Origin: Hirsutella rhossiliensis
Taxonomy: Eukaryota > Ascomycota > Sordariomycetes > Hypocreales > Ophiocordycipitaceae
NCBI RefSeq assembly: GCF_020360975.1
Contig: NW_025408681.1
Span: forward strand, 868,001 to 932,000
Length of the DNA: 64,000 nt
Direction of reading: 5' to 3'
Shown: positions 10,222 through 21,705 of the stretch, one piece after another
Position numbering within the stretch: position 1 is the first letter of the stretch
How the letters are laid out: the number at the start of each line of letters is the position of its first letter
Translations under genes and position numbers: made by a program
The notes under the pieces: model-generated
The model's input: only the letters and a program-made list of their open reading frames with translations
What the model was told of the DNA's origin: nothing
The model's database searches: none

Positions 10222-13121
10222 TCAAGCCTCGGCCATGTCGACGTCCGCGTCCAGGCCCGCTGAGGACATGGGCTGCGTGCTCTGGTCGTCGGTGTCCGGC
10301 CCCCGCCACGCGCCTGTCTCCAGCAGCTCGATGCTAGCCAAAGCTTTGTCAAACTTGTCCCTCTCCGACTTGAGCGCCTCTCGCTTGCAGGCCGTACTCT
10401 CGTCCTCGGCCATGAGCCTCTCGTATGTTCCAATCGCGTCAGACACCTGGAGGCCGAGCTTGTCCTCGAGGTAGGACGGGAGCTGCCGTCGGATGGCCGG
10501 AATGGTCCGGCAGAGGATGCGCTGGGACACCGCATCTGCGAAACGCAAGGCCGCGAGGCGATAGTAGCCTCTAACGTACGACACCACCTCGAGTTCTCGC
10601 TCAAACTGGTCAGGTCCGAGCTTAACTAGCTCGGCTTCGCGTCGCTTGGCGTCCTGGGCTCGCTTCTCCTCGGTCAATTCGCTCCACTGGCCTAGTGGGC
10701 GAGTTGGGAAGCCCGCCGCCTCCATCCTCATGTTGTGACGGAACCGGGTAAGGATCATGTGCTCATCGTCCTTGTACCTCTTGAAGGCCTCTTCGTTGAA
10801 CGTCAACAGACGCTCTTTTTCGTCATTGTAAAGGCGCATCAGCGCCAGCTCCGTTTGCTGGCGGTGCTCCTCGAGAAATTTCTGCACGTGCTTCCTCGCT
10901 TCCTTGTACACAAATCGCTTCTTCAGATTCTCCAAGGCCTGGCTGAGGGTCGCGTCGAGTTCGGCGTGCAAGTCCTTCATCGTCTGCTTGATGAAGGCTT
11001 CCGTGGGGCGGTTCCACGGCTGCACAGCCTCCTTGACCAGGTCGACATAGACGTCGTCGGAAATGCGGTCGGGCATCCCGGCCTTGGTCTTGGCCTGCAT
11101 CTCCTCGCGCACTTGGCGCAGCGTACGGAACCCACGCCCAATGCCTCTGAACTCTGTAAAGGGCTCTGGCAGAGCCGCCCTTCTGGCTGGCCGCGGAGGC
11201 GCCGTGACGCCATTAACATCTTCGGGCTTGATGTGGCCGTTGGACACCGGCGTGCCGTTCGTAGGCCCGTTCGTTCTCGCTCGCTTTGAGGGAGTCACAA
11301 GCGCAGGGTAGGCAGGACGCTTCGGGGTCGGCGTCGCTTGAGTGGTAACGCCCGACATCGTGTCTGAATCATCGTCCGAGATTTCCAGCACAGGGATGTC
11401 CGACCTGTCCTTGAGCGTAAACTTGGGCTTAATCTCCAGCAGACAGTCACGGAAGTTGCGTGGCAAGACGTTGAAATGTCTCATAAACTCATCCATCTTG
11501 GCACGCGAGCTGTCCGCAAAGGCCATCAGACCCGTCTGTATCTCTAATTCGACGTTTTCGGGCAGCTCAGGCAGGTTGCTGAGTTGCTTGTTGATCCTGT
11601 CGAGGCGGAGCTTCACCTTGTGTTTGATGTTCGGAAGGCTGCCTGCCTGTTAGCATTCATGTCCAGGGACGAGCAGGGCGGAAAGGGTCACTTGCCTCTT
11701 GGCAAACTCTTCGCCCAGTCTTTCCGAAAGAAAGGCCTTGAGCCTTTCAACACCACATCGAGCAGTGAAAGGGTGAAAGGTTTCGGGCCATCCCTCGAAC
11801 GAGTTCGTCTCGAAGACACGCTCCTCCCACTTCTTGAGCTCCTCCAAGTCCTTTCCCTGGGGACGGGACGTGATGAAATAGCCCAGCCCAGTACGATGGG
11901 CGTCTCCCCTCATGATGGAAAGCCACTGCTCGTGGTTGCCGTCGGGCAGCAAGTCAGCCTTTGTGAGCACGCCGATGGTGCGAAAGGAGGCCTGGAGCCT
12001 GCGCGTCAGGCCAAATGTCGACGAGTTTTCCGCATCGGAGTTCATGGGCATGGAGCAGATGATTATGGCGGAGTGGTGTGATATGTAGGCTTTGGTGAGG
12101 TTGCGCACGACGTTGACTAGATAGTCGTCCCGCGCATCTGCGGGATTCTCAAAGATGCCTGGCATGTCGTAAAATGACAGGTCCGGCAGGTCAGGGCCCT
12201 TGATCTCCAGGGCAACAATGTTGGGCGAGAACTTGGCAGCAGTCTCCTCGGCCGCCTTGGCGAGCGACATGTTGAGGGCGGTGCTGCCCGAGCCAGGAAC
12301 AAAGGTGCGAGGATGCTTTTCGTCGTTGAGGATAGCAATCTGAGCCCAGCGAAGGACCTCTTCGATTTCGCTCTTGTCGTGCATGGTCTTAAACTCGGAA
12401 ACGAGCGTCGAGGCTCTCTTCCGCCAAGGGAAAAAAGGGTCCTGATCCGTAACATCCGTCTCGTTGATTTGACGATCGGACGGAGGCTGGTACACATAGT
12501 CCTTCCGAAGCCAAACTCGGCAGGACCAGTCACTATTGCGAGATACGCGGATGTGCAACGGGCAACGCGTGCACGTGCCCTCGCTCCGTGGGAGGTCGAG
12601 GTTGGCAAGCCCAGACATGAGGCTCGACTTGCCGGCCGACTGGTCACCGACGAGGACCAGCTCGGGCAGCTGTACGTCGTGAGAGACGCCAAGCTGCTGA
12701 AGCTCTCCCAATGTGTCGTTGCATTCCTTGAGCTTCTTGCCAATGTCCTGGAACGAAGTCTGGAAAAAACTTTGGTCCATGTTCGCAGGGCTTGCGGCAG
12801 CTGTGCTGGGCTGGGCGCCGGCGTGCCGAACTCGAACCTCTCTCAGCAGCGGATCTGGCTCGGTAATGGGCTCACTAGGCGCGGCTATGGCGTTGCAGTC
12901 AGTAACGGCAAGCGGGAATGCACGTGGTGATGAAACTCACGAGCATCAGATCGGCCGTGCCGAGCAGAGAAGACGTCAAAGGAAGCGGGACCCTCGTCGT
13001 CGGACTGCCCAGAGTCGCTAACCACAAGCTGCAAGCATGTTTCCGAGGCATAGGCACGAGAGTCTGGGTCCGGCTTAACGACTCGGCGCTCTGGGCGTTT
13101 GAAGATCTTGAGTTGAGACAT
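10222..13121 (-). CDS. Mx/dynamin-like large GTPase
   Basis: Three exons (13121-12941, 12884-11696, 11638-10222) give 928 residues. After a variable N-terminus of about 95 residues comes the GTPase domain: P-loop GDQSAGKSS near residues 137-145, switch I with TRCP, DMPGIF (DxxG), and TKAD near residue 365. The second half is the stalk, with a Pro/Ser-rich insert (about 545-610), and a C-terminal GED-like region ending near the stop. Family members are self-assembling GTPases; fungal Mx-like proteins have little studied roles distinct from mitochondrial or vacuolar dynamins. Intron 2 appears to use a GC donor (AG|GCAAGT); a GT donor one codon later would need an acceptor very close to the branch site. 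An internal Met at 12780 could be mistaken for the start, but the upstream exon joins in frame. Confidence 0.87.
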
Positions 13122-14445
13122 GATGAATTTCGTCGAACTTGGTCCCTTGGAGGGACTATCAAGCTGACTCGCACAGCTGTGGTTTCCGTAGAGAGGCCAG
13201 TGAAGATGCGACGAAGAAGAATCGATGACGGGATGAGAAGAAGCGCGTGAAAGGGTTGCTGGGGGTGGAAGCGGCCTGGGAAGAACAGGCTTTTTGTTGC
13301 TGCAGCGCGACTCCCGGGCAACTCAGTGGGGAGTTAACAGGCGATAGCGACACCGTCGCGCCACGCGGCCAGGCAGCACAGGTGCAGAGGGGATAGCGTG
13401 CAGAGAAAGACGGGAAGCACTTTATGGGGGCTCGGGTTTCGAATAGTGCGAGGCGTGAGGCAGGAAGAGCAAAGCCTGAGCGTTGATGAGGTGCCTCAAG
13501 GCGATGCTGCTTAACAGAAATGAATGGTGCGAGGAGTTGAGCAGGGGCCGACGAAATTTGAGTGGCTGGGCCCTTGACAGCGGCTGCACAGGGGCCTCAG
13601 ACCTGTCCGGTAAGTGGGAGAGAAAAAGGCCTTGGCTTGCACCTTGAGATTCTGACCGCGCAGCCGTCGAACGTCACCGTTCAACAGTGGCCACTGTAGG
13701 TATGCAGCCACTTCAGGGCTGTATGTGGAAGGTCCAATGAAGCAAATTTTCAGCGAGAACTCAGAATACTTCTATATCTATGGGGGCATTCAAGGCCATC
13801 CATCTGCCAGAGAGCACGACTGCTCCCAACCGTCGTGCCCAGCGCCTAGCTCTTGGCCTATTCCTGGTCGAAGAATCTCCACCAATATACTGTCTTTCTG
13901 CGACGGCGGCTTCCAAAGTCTGCTTTGTTCCACTGCCCACTAAGAGTTCGAGTCGGACGAAGCGCTCACGAGATGCCTCGTCCGAAACGGATACGACGAG
14001 GTACAAAGCGTGCAGCAGTACCTTGTGTCAGGCACGAGTAACACGAGACCTTGATTAGCGCGCGGGCGACGGGCCGCCATCGCTTAATTGCATTAATTGC
14101 ATACCTAGTAGGCACCGCGCATCAACCACCAACACCTACAGTACCTACTATGAATCACGACCCCCGTAACTCGGAGTAATTAGTGGTTAGCAGCGCTTCG
14201 ACAGACCCTCGGGCTTCTTTGCGACGTCCATCTCTCCTCCCACCCCGCCACACCAATCTCGACATCTCACACACTCACTCACTCACACACATCACACACA
14301 TACACACACACATGTCATTGTACATGCACACGGCTTGACCAGACCTCAAGCTCGACGTTCCTTTCGGCGACTGACAGCCCAGGCAGCAGCCTCCTCCCTC
14401 ACCCGCCAGCCGACCGGTGCCTCGATTGGCCCCTCCATCGTCGCC
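13122..14445. other. Divergent promoter region, dynamin-like / GMPPA-like genes
   Basis: 1.3 kb between two diverging genes. It contains CA-rich microsatellite DNA (about 14270-14315) just before the GMPPA-like leader and TACCTA-type motifs near 14103-14150. Short open frames at 13720-14060 show no domain. No gene is supported. Confidence 0.5.
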
Positions 14446-16012
14446 ATGTCTCTCCAGCTCCCACACGCCCATCGTTCCAAGGACCAGGGCGCCACAAAGG
14501 CCGTCATTCTGGCAAGCCGCCCTCATCTCCACCCAAGCACACATGCACCAGTCTCGCTTGCTTTGTGGCTAACGTCGTGATCCTCCATTTCCCGCCTCAC
14601 AGGTCGGCGGCCCGTCCCGCGGCACCCGCTTCCGGCCTCTCTCGCTCGACCTCCCCAAGCCTCTCTTCGAGGTCGCCGGCCACCCCATCATCTGGCACTG
14701 CCTCTCCTCCATCGCCCGCGTCCCCAACAAGCTGATCCAGGAAGTCTACATCATCGGCTACTACGACGAGTCCGTCTTCCGCGACTTCATCAAGGACTCG
14801 GCAAAGGAATTCCCCTCCATCACCATTCGCTACCTCCGCGAGTACCAGGCCCTCGGCACCGCCGGCGGTCTCTACCACTTCCGCGATGCCATCCTCAAGG
14901 GCCAGCCCGAGCGCCTCTTCGTCCTCAACGCCGACGTCTGCTGCTCCTTTCCCCTTGCCGAGATGCTCAAGCTCTTTGTCGAAAAGGACGCCGAGGCCGT
15001 CATCCTCGGCACCCGCGTGGGCGACGACGCCGCCACAAACTTTGGCTGCATCGTCTCCGACGCCCACACCCGCCGCGTCCTGCACTACGTTGAGAAGCCC
15101 GAGTCGCACATCAGCAACCTCATCAACTGCGGCGTCTACCTCTTCTCTACCGAGGCCATCTTCCCCTCCATTAAGTCGGCCATCAAGCGCCGCCTCGATC
15201 GCCCCGCCCGCCTCGTCTCGTATCCCTCCTCCGACCACATCGACACCTACATGCCGCAATCCGCCGCCGACGACGAAGACGACGCCGGTCGCAAGAACGA
15301 AGTGATACGCCTCGAGCAGGACATCCTCGGCGATATGGCCGACAGCAAGCAGTTCTTCGTCTACGAGACAAAAGACTTTTGGCGCCAGATCAAGACGGCC
15401 GGGTCCGCGGTGCCCGCCAACGCGCTGTATCTGCAAAAGGCGCTGCAGACGTCGAGCGCCGAGCTGGCCCAGCCCAGCGCCAACGTCGTGGCCCCCGTCT
15501 TCATCCACCCGACGGCCCAGGTCCACCCGACGGCCAAGCTGGGCCCCAATGTCAGCATCGGCCCCCGCGTCGTCGTCGGCGCCGGCGCGCGCATCAAGGA
15601 GAGCGTGGTGCTCGAAGACTCAGAGGTCAAGCACGACGCCTGCGTGCTCTACTCCATCATCGGCTGGGGCAGCCGCGTCGGCGCCTGGGCCCGCGTCGAG
15701 GGCACGCCCACGCCCGTCGGCAGCCACTCGACGAGCATCTTCAAGAACGGCGTCAAGGTGCAGAGCATCACCATCCTCGGCAAGGACTGCGCCGTCGGAG
15801 ACGAGATTCGCGTGCAAAACTGTGTCTGCCTGCCCTACAAAGAGCTGAAGCGAGTATGTGGCCCTCTTCTTCGACTCAGCCTCCCATCGTGACGCCTCTC
15901 GATCCCCCTTCCCTAATTCCATCCATCTCTGATTTGCGCGATTCTTGGTGTTTTGGCTTCAAACCTTGCTGACGTCGGCCTGCAGGACGTCTCCAATGAG
16001 GTCATCATGTGA
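14446..16012 (+). CDS. GDP-mannose pyrophosphorylase A-like protein (mannose-1-phosphate guanylyltransferase family)
   Basis: Three exons (14446-14511, 14603-15853, 15986-16012) give 447 residues. The N-terminal nucleotidyltransferase fold carries KAVILVGGPSRGTRFRPLS (residues about 18-36) and LPKPLFEVAGHP. VLNADVCC marks the metal/nucleotide site. The C-terminal half has left-handed beta-helix hexapeptides (IHPTAQVHPTAKLGPNVSIG) and ends DVSNEVIM, a conserved end for the family. Last-exon coding is only 27 bp. The GxxGTRxxPLT-like loop is GGPSRGTRFRPLS, as in GMPPA, the regulatory alpha subunit that senses GDP-mannose, rather than the catalytic GMPPB/Psa1. Intron 1 seems to start with GC (CTG|GCAAGC); no GT alternative keeps the conserved sequence. 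The protein acts in cytosolic GDP-mannose supply for glycosylation and wall mannan. Confidence 0.9.
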
Positions 16013-16861
16013 GACATGGTGCTCACTCCGCCGAGGCGCTTGTGCCATAAAGGTGCGAGGCCGGGGCGGATCGGGCGGATCGGGTTTCCCGCCGAGACTT
16101 AATCAGCTGAACGCATGGTCGTCTCTTCCTTGATGAGCACTGTTGTATCTTTCCAGCATTCTTGATGAAGATGATTCGAAACCCCAGTCATCTCGTGTTT
16201 TTCTGCTGCTGGTTATGCCTCCGCACCCCCCCCCCCACCTTTTATGGTCTGCTTTGTGGAAATGGGAGGCAGAAAGCATGACTATTTGCCCCGGACAAGC
16301 CCTCTACAGTACACCTATCTATCTTGTCAACAACCCCCCAATGGCTTGTTTGCAACTCTGCTAAATCCCCCTATGCAAAGAAGTAAAGGGAGGCCGCCCC
16401 CTCCTCGCCTAGATGTGCCATAGATCAAATGCGCTTCCGCTCGCTGGGCAATTCGTCCCGCCTGCATCGTCATCTCCTTCTCCTGCAGACGTCTGAGAAC
16501 GGTCTCGTCGTATTTACCCATGTCATCGCCCGCGGTTTTCGCCGTGATTTTCCCGCGCCCCATGGTATCCTCGCGAATCTCTTCGTCCATGCATGACCCA
16601 GGCCTGACCTTGTGTTTCTCGCATTCCCAGGGTGGCGCTCGTTTGATGCCACCACCTCACCTCTTTGTCGTCGAGCCCAGCTCTATTGCCTCGCAATCCA
16701 AATACGTAACGCACTAAAATCCACTCATGTGGTATCCAAAATCCAAGGGCAAATCTTGTCCCCATCATGTAGGCTATTTATCCCAATGAAAGCGCCTCAA
16801 CCCCGTCGTACTTTTTTCCGTTTTTCTCCTTCTTTCCCGTCTCTTAACCCTCTCGTCCATC
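16013..16861. other. Convergent intergenic region
   Basis: About 850 bp between the ends of two converging genes, presumably 3' UTRs. No ORF with coding character. A C-run occurs near 16227-16238. Confidence 0.5.
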
Positions 16862-18505
16862 TCACTCCTCGCGGAGCATGTGCGTGCGGCTCGCCTGCCG
16901 CGGCAGCATGGGACTGTTGGGGCGGCTCGACGTCATGGCCAGGCCCTTTGCGTCAAAGGGGTCCGAGTTGAGGCGGCTGGCGTCAGGGATGCGGGGTGTC
17001 GTCCCGGGAGTCACGACGCGTTCGATGGCGGGCTTCTCGAAGCTGACGATGCGCACGGCGGGCGGGCGGTGGCGGCTGCGCTCAGGGATGCTGTACAGGT
17101 ACGTGGCAAGGAGGACGAGCGAGGTGCCGAGGAGGAACTGCGCCATATATGCCTAGTTAGCGGCTGATTTTGGGCGAGTATAAGATGGACCCTTACCGTC
17201 ACCGTCACCGTAAACTCAAAGACCCATACGCTGACAATGAAGCTGATGACGATGCTGATGCTGGTGGCAAAGTTCTTGACAATGTTGTCGGCGTCTCGAA
17301 TGACGATGCTGGCAATCAAGCCCCCGGCGGCCTGCAGCCCGATGGCGGCCCACACGACCCAGTTGTAGCCCTCGAAGAAGCCATGCTCGCGAATGCCGCT
17401 CCCGTCTTGCCAGATGACGCCGCCGAGTGTGGCGGCTATGATGGAATAGAAGCTGAGTTGGATATTGCGGATCCAGACGCTCGTCTGCGAAGGGCTCTCC
17501 TTTAGCAGCTTCTCAAAGTAGACGCCCGCCAAGCCCGAGACGACGGCGGCCACGACGGCGGCAGTTGCGCCGACGGAGTAGTTCATGAGGGGATCGGGGG
17601 GAGGCAGGTCGTTGGCGATGCCCTCGTAGGTGGCGGAGCGTCTCGTCAGGTGTGTGTCGGGGGTCGATAGATCGACGGCTTGACCCAGCTCGTGTTTGGA
17701 GCGGGGAAAGTAGTGGTCGGGGATGCCGTGCAGCAGGAGAGCATCGACGCGTGTCTCGGACGAGGGGAGGGAGACAACGGAGACACCGAAGGTGAGAACG
17801 CAGAGGGACACCCAGCGTTTGATTCCGAGGTGACGTCGGAGAAGGACGACGCTGAAGATGGCCGTGGTGAGGATCTAGCCAGACCTGTCAACACATGGGA
17901 CCTGCGGCGCGAAGCTCCCAAAGAGCATGAGCCCTACCTTGACCTGGTAGAGAACCTGAAAGTGGACAGGGTCCAGATTCTCGACGGCGACGTACTGCAG
18001 TAGGTTCTGTAGAGTGTAGAAGGCGGCGGGGAGGATGAGCTTCCAGCCGTCGCCGGAAAAGACGGCATTGTAGATCTGCTCAAAGAGAACGGTGGCGGGA
18101 GTGCTGGGGGCGAGCGTCTTGGAGGTCTCGTATATGGCGAGGGTGAGGGCGACGGCGAGCTTGATGACCTCGTTGAGGAGGACGGCGGTCGAGGTGAAGT
18201 AGCGGTGGTCGCCCGACGGCGGCATGATGCGCGAGTAGTGCATGATCTGGAGGAGAAGTCAAGGTCAGGGATCTAATTGACTGAAGCAATGGAGTCGAGG
18301 GACATACCAGTATTAGAGCCGAGTTCTGAAAGGTAAGCTGAGAGAGGCAATGCGTCAGTGTTGGATGGGCGGACGCGGAGCCGGGAGGACATGGAAATAG
18401 GGAGGGTATAGGTACCGTGATCAAGGACAGGTTCCTGGCGAAGCCATTGTTGCGCAATGCGACCGCCTTGGCCCGCCTAGGGGCGACGGTCTCAAGTATT
18501 GTCAT
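16862..18505 (-). CDS. Golgi nucleotide-sugar transporter (UDP-galactose / CMP-sialic acid transporter family, SLC35A type)
   Basis: Five exons (18505-18416, 18337-18308, 18246-17938, 17874-17197, 17152-16862), all phase 0, give 465 residues. Family signatures are LTFQNSALIL and IMHYSR in TM1, STAVLLNEVIKL in TM2, LQYVAVENLDPVHFQVLYQVK in TM3-4 (the substrate-discriminating part), and AGVYFEKLLKES with VWIRNIQLSFYS further on. About ten membrane segments are expected. A Ser/Pro-rich loop near 170-215 and a cytosolic tail of about 70 residues rich in Arg/Pro/Ser are fungal additions. The protein exchanges a UDP-sugar (probably UDP-galactose) for UMP across the Golgi membrane. The second exon is only 30 bp. 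It converges on the GMPPA-like gene. Confidence 0.9.
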
Positions 18506-19986
18506 GGTCGTTGTCGAGGTCGAGGAGAGTTGAGGGAAGCGATGGAGTTGGACGCGAGCGGCGGCAGCGACGGGATCTCGTCGCGCGCAAGACGGAAAAG
18601 GCTGTCGCGGGAAGGCGTCGATGGCGGGTCTTTATGAATCTTGTAACCGGGAGGGCTCCCCTCGGCGAGGGGGTGCGCGTCGGTAATCTGGCCTGCAATG
18701 TCGGTCTGCAGATTGATGATGGATGATGAATGATGGATGGATAGATGGATGGATGGGCCCCACAGCAGCGGCACAGAGTGTAGCCCCACCAGCGAGCCAA
18801 CCAGAGGCAGAAATAACAAAAGACGAGAAAGAATTTAAAATAAGACAAATAAGACAGGAAATGACTGTGGGCGACAGAAGGGCAGAGTTGGGCAGAGGGG
18901 GCCCACGGAGGCAAATGGAAGAAAGGATCTTGGTGAGGTGACGTCGGACATGTCATGGATGGAAAGCATGCCAGACAGTCGCGCCACGTTGTTGCCGAGG
19001 GCGCGCCGGCTTGGTACAGTTCAAGGAGGTACCTGCGTGACCTGTGTCTGGACACCCATCCCGGCCCAGCTGAGCAAGCAAGTAGGTAGGTACCTACCTA
19101 AGATACCTAGGCACCTAGGTAGTTAAGTTATAATATAGGTACATATCAACGTATCCGTACAGGCGCCTTCTCTGCTCACAAGCTTGGCATCGCACAGATA
19201 CCTTATCCTGCTGCTCCCGGTAGTTGAAACCAGGGGGTCTTTGCGCCTTGGACCTCTCGCCTCGGCCTTCCCACCATCATGTAGAAAGACTGCATCACAT
19301 ATCCCACAAGTCTCAGCATCCTGTCTCCTTCTTTTCACTGGTAACTGGCAGCCTTTCCCAGTACTGTACATCTTGCCTGTCTCAGATACATGAGTACCCA
19401 AGGTAGCACCGAGGTATTCTGCCGTAGACGGCTTATCCGGAAATACCTCGTCCATACTCGGCTACTAGGTACCGTTGGCACCACGCTCTGCAGACGGCAG
19501 CTGCATGTGCTTGTTTGAGCCTCCCACAGTAGCTGCCTAGGTAGGTAGTTAGGTACCTGCTGTACATATTATGCACGTAAAGTTCGGTTAATCAACTTGC
19601 CTGGACAAACATTCAACGCCTGCGGCATCGGCTCCGAGCCGAGAAGCCCCATGATTCTCCAGTCCCGAAGCGGCACCTTCCTTCCACGCACATACAGTAC
19701 CGAGTACCTATCCCGGCATCAATCATCACACGATATCTCCCTCTCCCAACACGCACCGACAACTTCACACATTACAACGGCTAATACTGGAACACGATCC
19801 TCTCTGTTCCTTTTGCCTATTCCCTGCTCAGCTCTGCAGTAAATCTAGGCCAGCCCCAAGATCTCATTTCTCTCCCACTCACTCACTTTCTCTCACAAGC
19901 CTGTTCCCCCTCCCCCCCAGCCGTGGTCCTCTCGACCGCCTTCGTCAAGTCGTCACGGTTCCGATGCCCTAATTGTCGTCCATGTG
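18506..19986. other. Intergenic region with ATGG and TACCTA repeats
   Basis: About 1.5 kb upstream of the nucleotide-sugar transporter and downstream of the mannosyltransferase. It carries a GATGGAT-type microsatellite (about 18716-18756) and TACCTA/TAGGTA clusters at 19083-19141 and 19539-19558. No gene is seen. Confidence 0.5.
19083..19141. repeat. TAGGTA/TACCTA cluster
   Basis: A stretch of overlapping tagg and cctac units in both orientations (gtaggtaggtacctacc, then cctaggcacctaggtag), able to fold into hairpins. Smaller clusters of the same type occur near 8871 and 19539. Confidence 0.7.
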
Positions 19987-21534
19987 CTACATCAGCATCA
20001 CCGACTTTGGCTGTCTTCTCGGCGGAGTTGCCACAGGCCCGAGCCCCCGATAGTCGACCATGCGGTATACCAGCCTAATGGGCTTGGGCTTGGGCTTGGG
20101 CTTCGACTTGTCAAGTTGAAAGTTCCGCTCGTCAACCACCGTGTTTCCAGACTGCAGGTCGGGCATGCGTCCCTGCCTGTCAAACTCGACTGCAACCAGC
20201 TCCCAAAAGGCCTGCCAGTCGGCCATGGCTTCGCGTAGCAGCATCGCCTCTCGCTGATCCACGGCTCCGGCTGATGCCGCTTTGATGTCTCTAACAATAC
20301 GGGCCAGGTTAAGTTTCGGATTCGGCGTCGAGTCGGGCGGGCTCGGCCCCCGGGCGTACCGTTTGTCTCGTACTCGGATACGCAGCACGCTCTTCTGCGG
20401 AAGAAACATGCTCGCGCTGAGCGTGGGCGTCGATGCTTGGCCGAATCCACGGTAGTAGAGGTCGCCGGCCTTGTCAAGGTGCTCGAACAGGGCCTGGTGA
20501 CTCTGACTACGCAAGAAGGCCAACGATCCAATTTCAAACGCCGGCCACAGGCTACTCCTGTAAATGCTGCCCAGCCGCGAAGCAAAGACCTCTATCGGAG
20601 CGCCGGCATTGTCTCCGTCTCCGCCCTCACCCTGCCACCCGCCCGTTGCAAAGGACTCTGCGAGGCCTTCTTGGAGAGCCTCGTAGTCTTGCGCCACGAT
20701 GGCGTCCCCTGCCTCGGGGTCGAAGTCATCAGCGGCGCCTTGGCCCCCATCCCCAGAGCCCAGCAGCCACGAGATGTCGGCTTCGGCGTGCACGAGTCCT
20801 GGGTTCTCGTCAACAAACCTTCTGACGTGCCGCGACAGTTTGCGCAAGTGGACGCCGTCCACGCCGGCCTTGTTGGAGCCATAGGCGATGCCGTGGTGGC
20901 GCATGACGCGGAACACGTCAAAGTCAATGTTGTGGTTGAACTGGGCCTGTGTCATGATGCAACGTTAGCCTCGTTCGGCATGAGGCAGACCAGGCTGCAG
21001 GGCCACGCTTACACCTGGCTCAACAATCCAGAACCAGTCGTAGCCCTTGAGTCTGTTCTCCTTGGCAAAGGCACCGGATTTCCAACGACGGATTCGACGA
21101 GCGAGGGGCGTCGCCTCGTAGGGGTCGTCGTCTCTCTCCATCACCGAACACTGGGCATCCAGCTGGGGGTCGTGAGCATCACCTGGCACGCTCGGGTGCG
21201 CATTGTCAATGACGTCGTACAGGCAGGCGGCCTTGGTGGCATTCGAGGTGAGACGCCGAAACTGCTCGCTCAGAGGACGAGTGCTGAAGAAGACCCAGTC
21301 GTAGCGGTGACGGCTGTTGAATGTTTCCTCGAGTTGGGAGATGGACGAGAGAATTGGACGCAGGTCGTGCTCGTGAGCAAGAGAAACGATGACGGCGCGA
21401 GGCGGGCGGTCAGCAGAAGCCATCGAGACGGCCAGCTTGTTGGACGGCAGCAGCAGGCCGAACCAAACGCAGAGGCAGGCGCCAAGGGCCAGGCACAGAC
21501 TGAACCAACGGACTGGGCCTGGGGCGCGGTTCAT
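19987..21534 (-). CDS. GT15 alpha-1,2-mannosyltransferase (Kre2/Mnt1/Ktr family), divergent
   Basis: Two exons (21534-21013 and 20946-19987) give 493 residues. Residues about 8-32 form a type II signal anchor (VRWFSLCLALGACLCVWFGLLL). The catalytic domain opens with RAVIVSLAHEHDLRPILSSI and a QLEETFNSRHRYDWVF block. Then come WKSGAF, YDWFWIVEPG (family YYWRVEP), and WPAFEIGSLAFLRS followed by LDKAGDLYYRGFG. Glu near residue 311 matches the FEI glutamate proposed as nucleophile in Kre2. The enzyme would extend O-linked or N-linked mannan in the Golgi using GDP-mannose. Differences from classic members include AHEHD in place of RNEEL and a long Gly/Asp-rich insert near 230-275. The ORF is open to 21726, but 21534 gives the clean signal anchor. 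The KPKPKPKP tail is encoded by a short tandem repeat. Confidence 0.83.
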
Positions 21535-21668
21535 GGTGCTTTGGCCTGAAACGATGCGGGAAGAGTGACGGCGCGGGAGATGTTGCACGCCTGGCTTTGA
21601 CCAACGACGCGGGAAGGCTTGGCTGAAGATGCGAGACTTGACAGACGACGGGAAACAAAAACAGCTGG

Positions 21669-21705
<37 letters not shown>

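Noticed and set aside
14597..15526. 309-residue minus-strand ORF
   Set aside because: Antisense to the GMPPA-like gene; Gly/Asp/Val-rich without any domain.
20437..21549. 370-residue plus-strand ORF
   Set aside because: Antisense to the GT15 mannosyltransferase across its intron.
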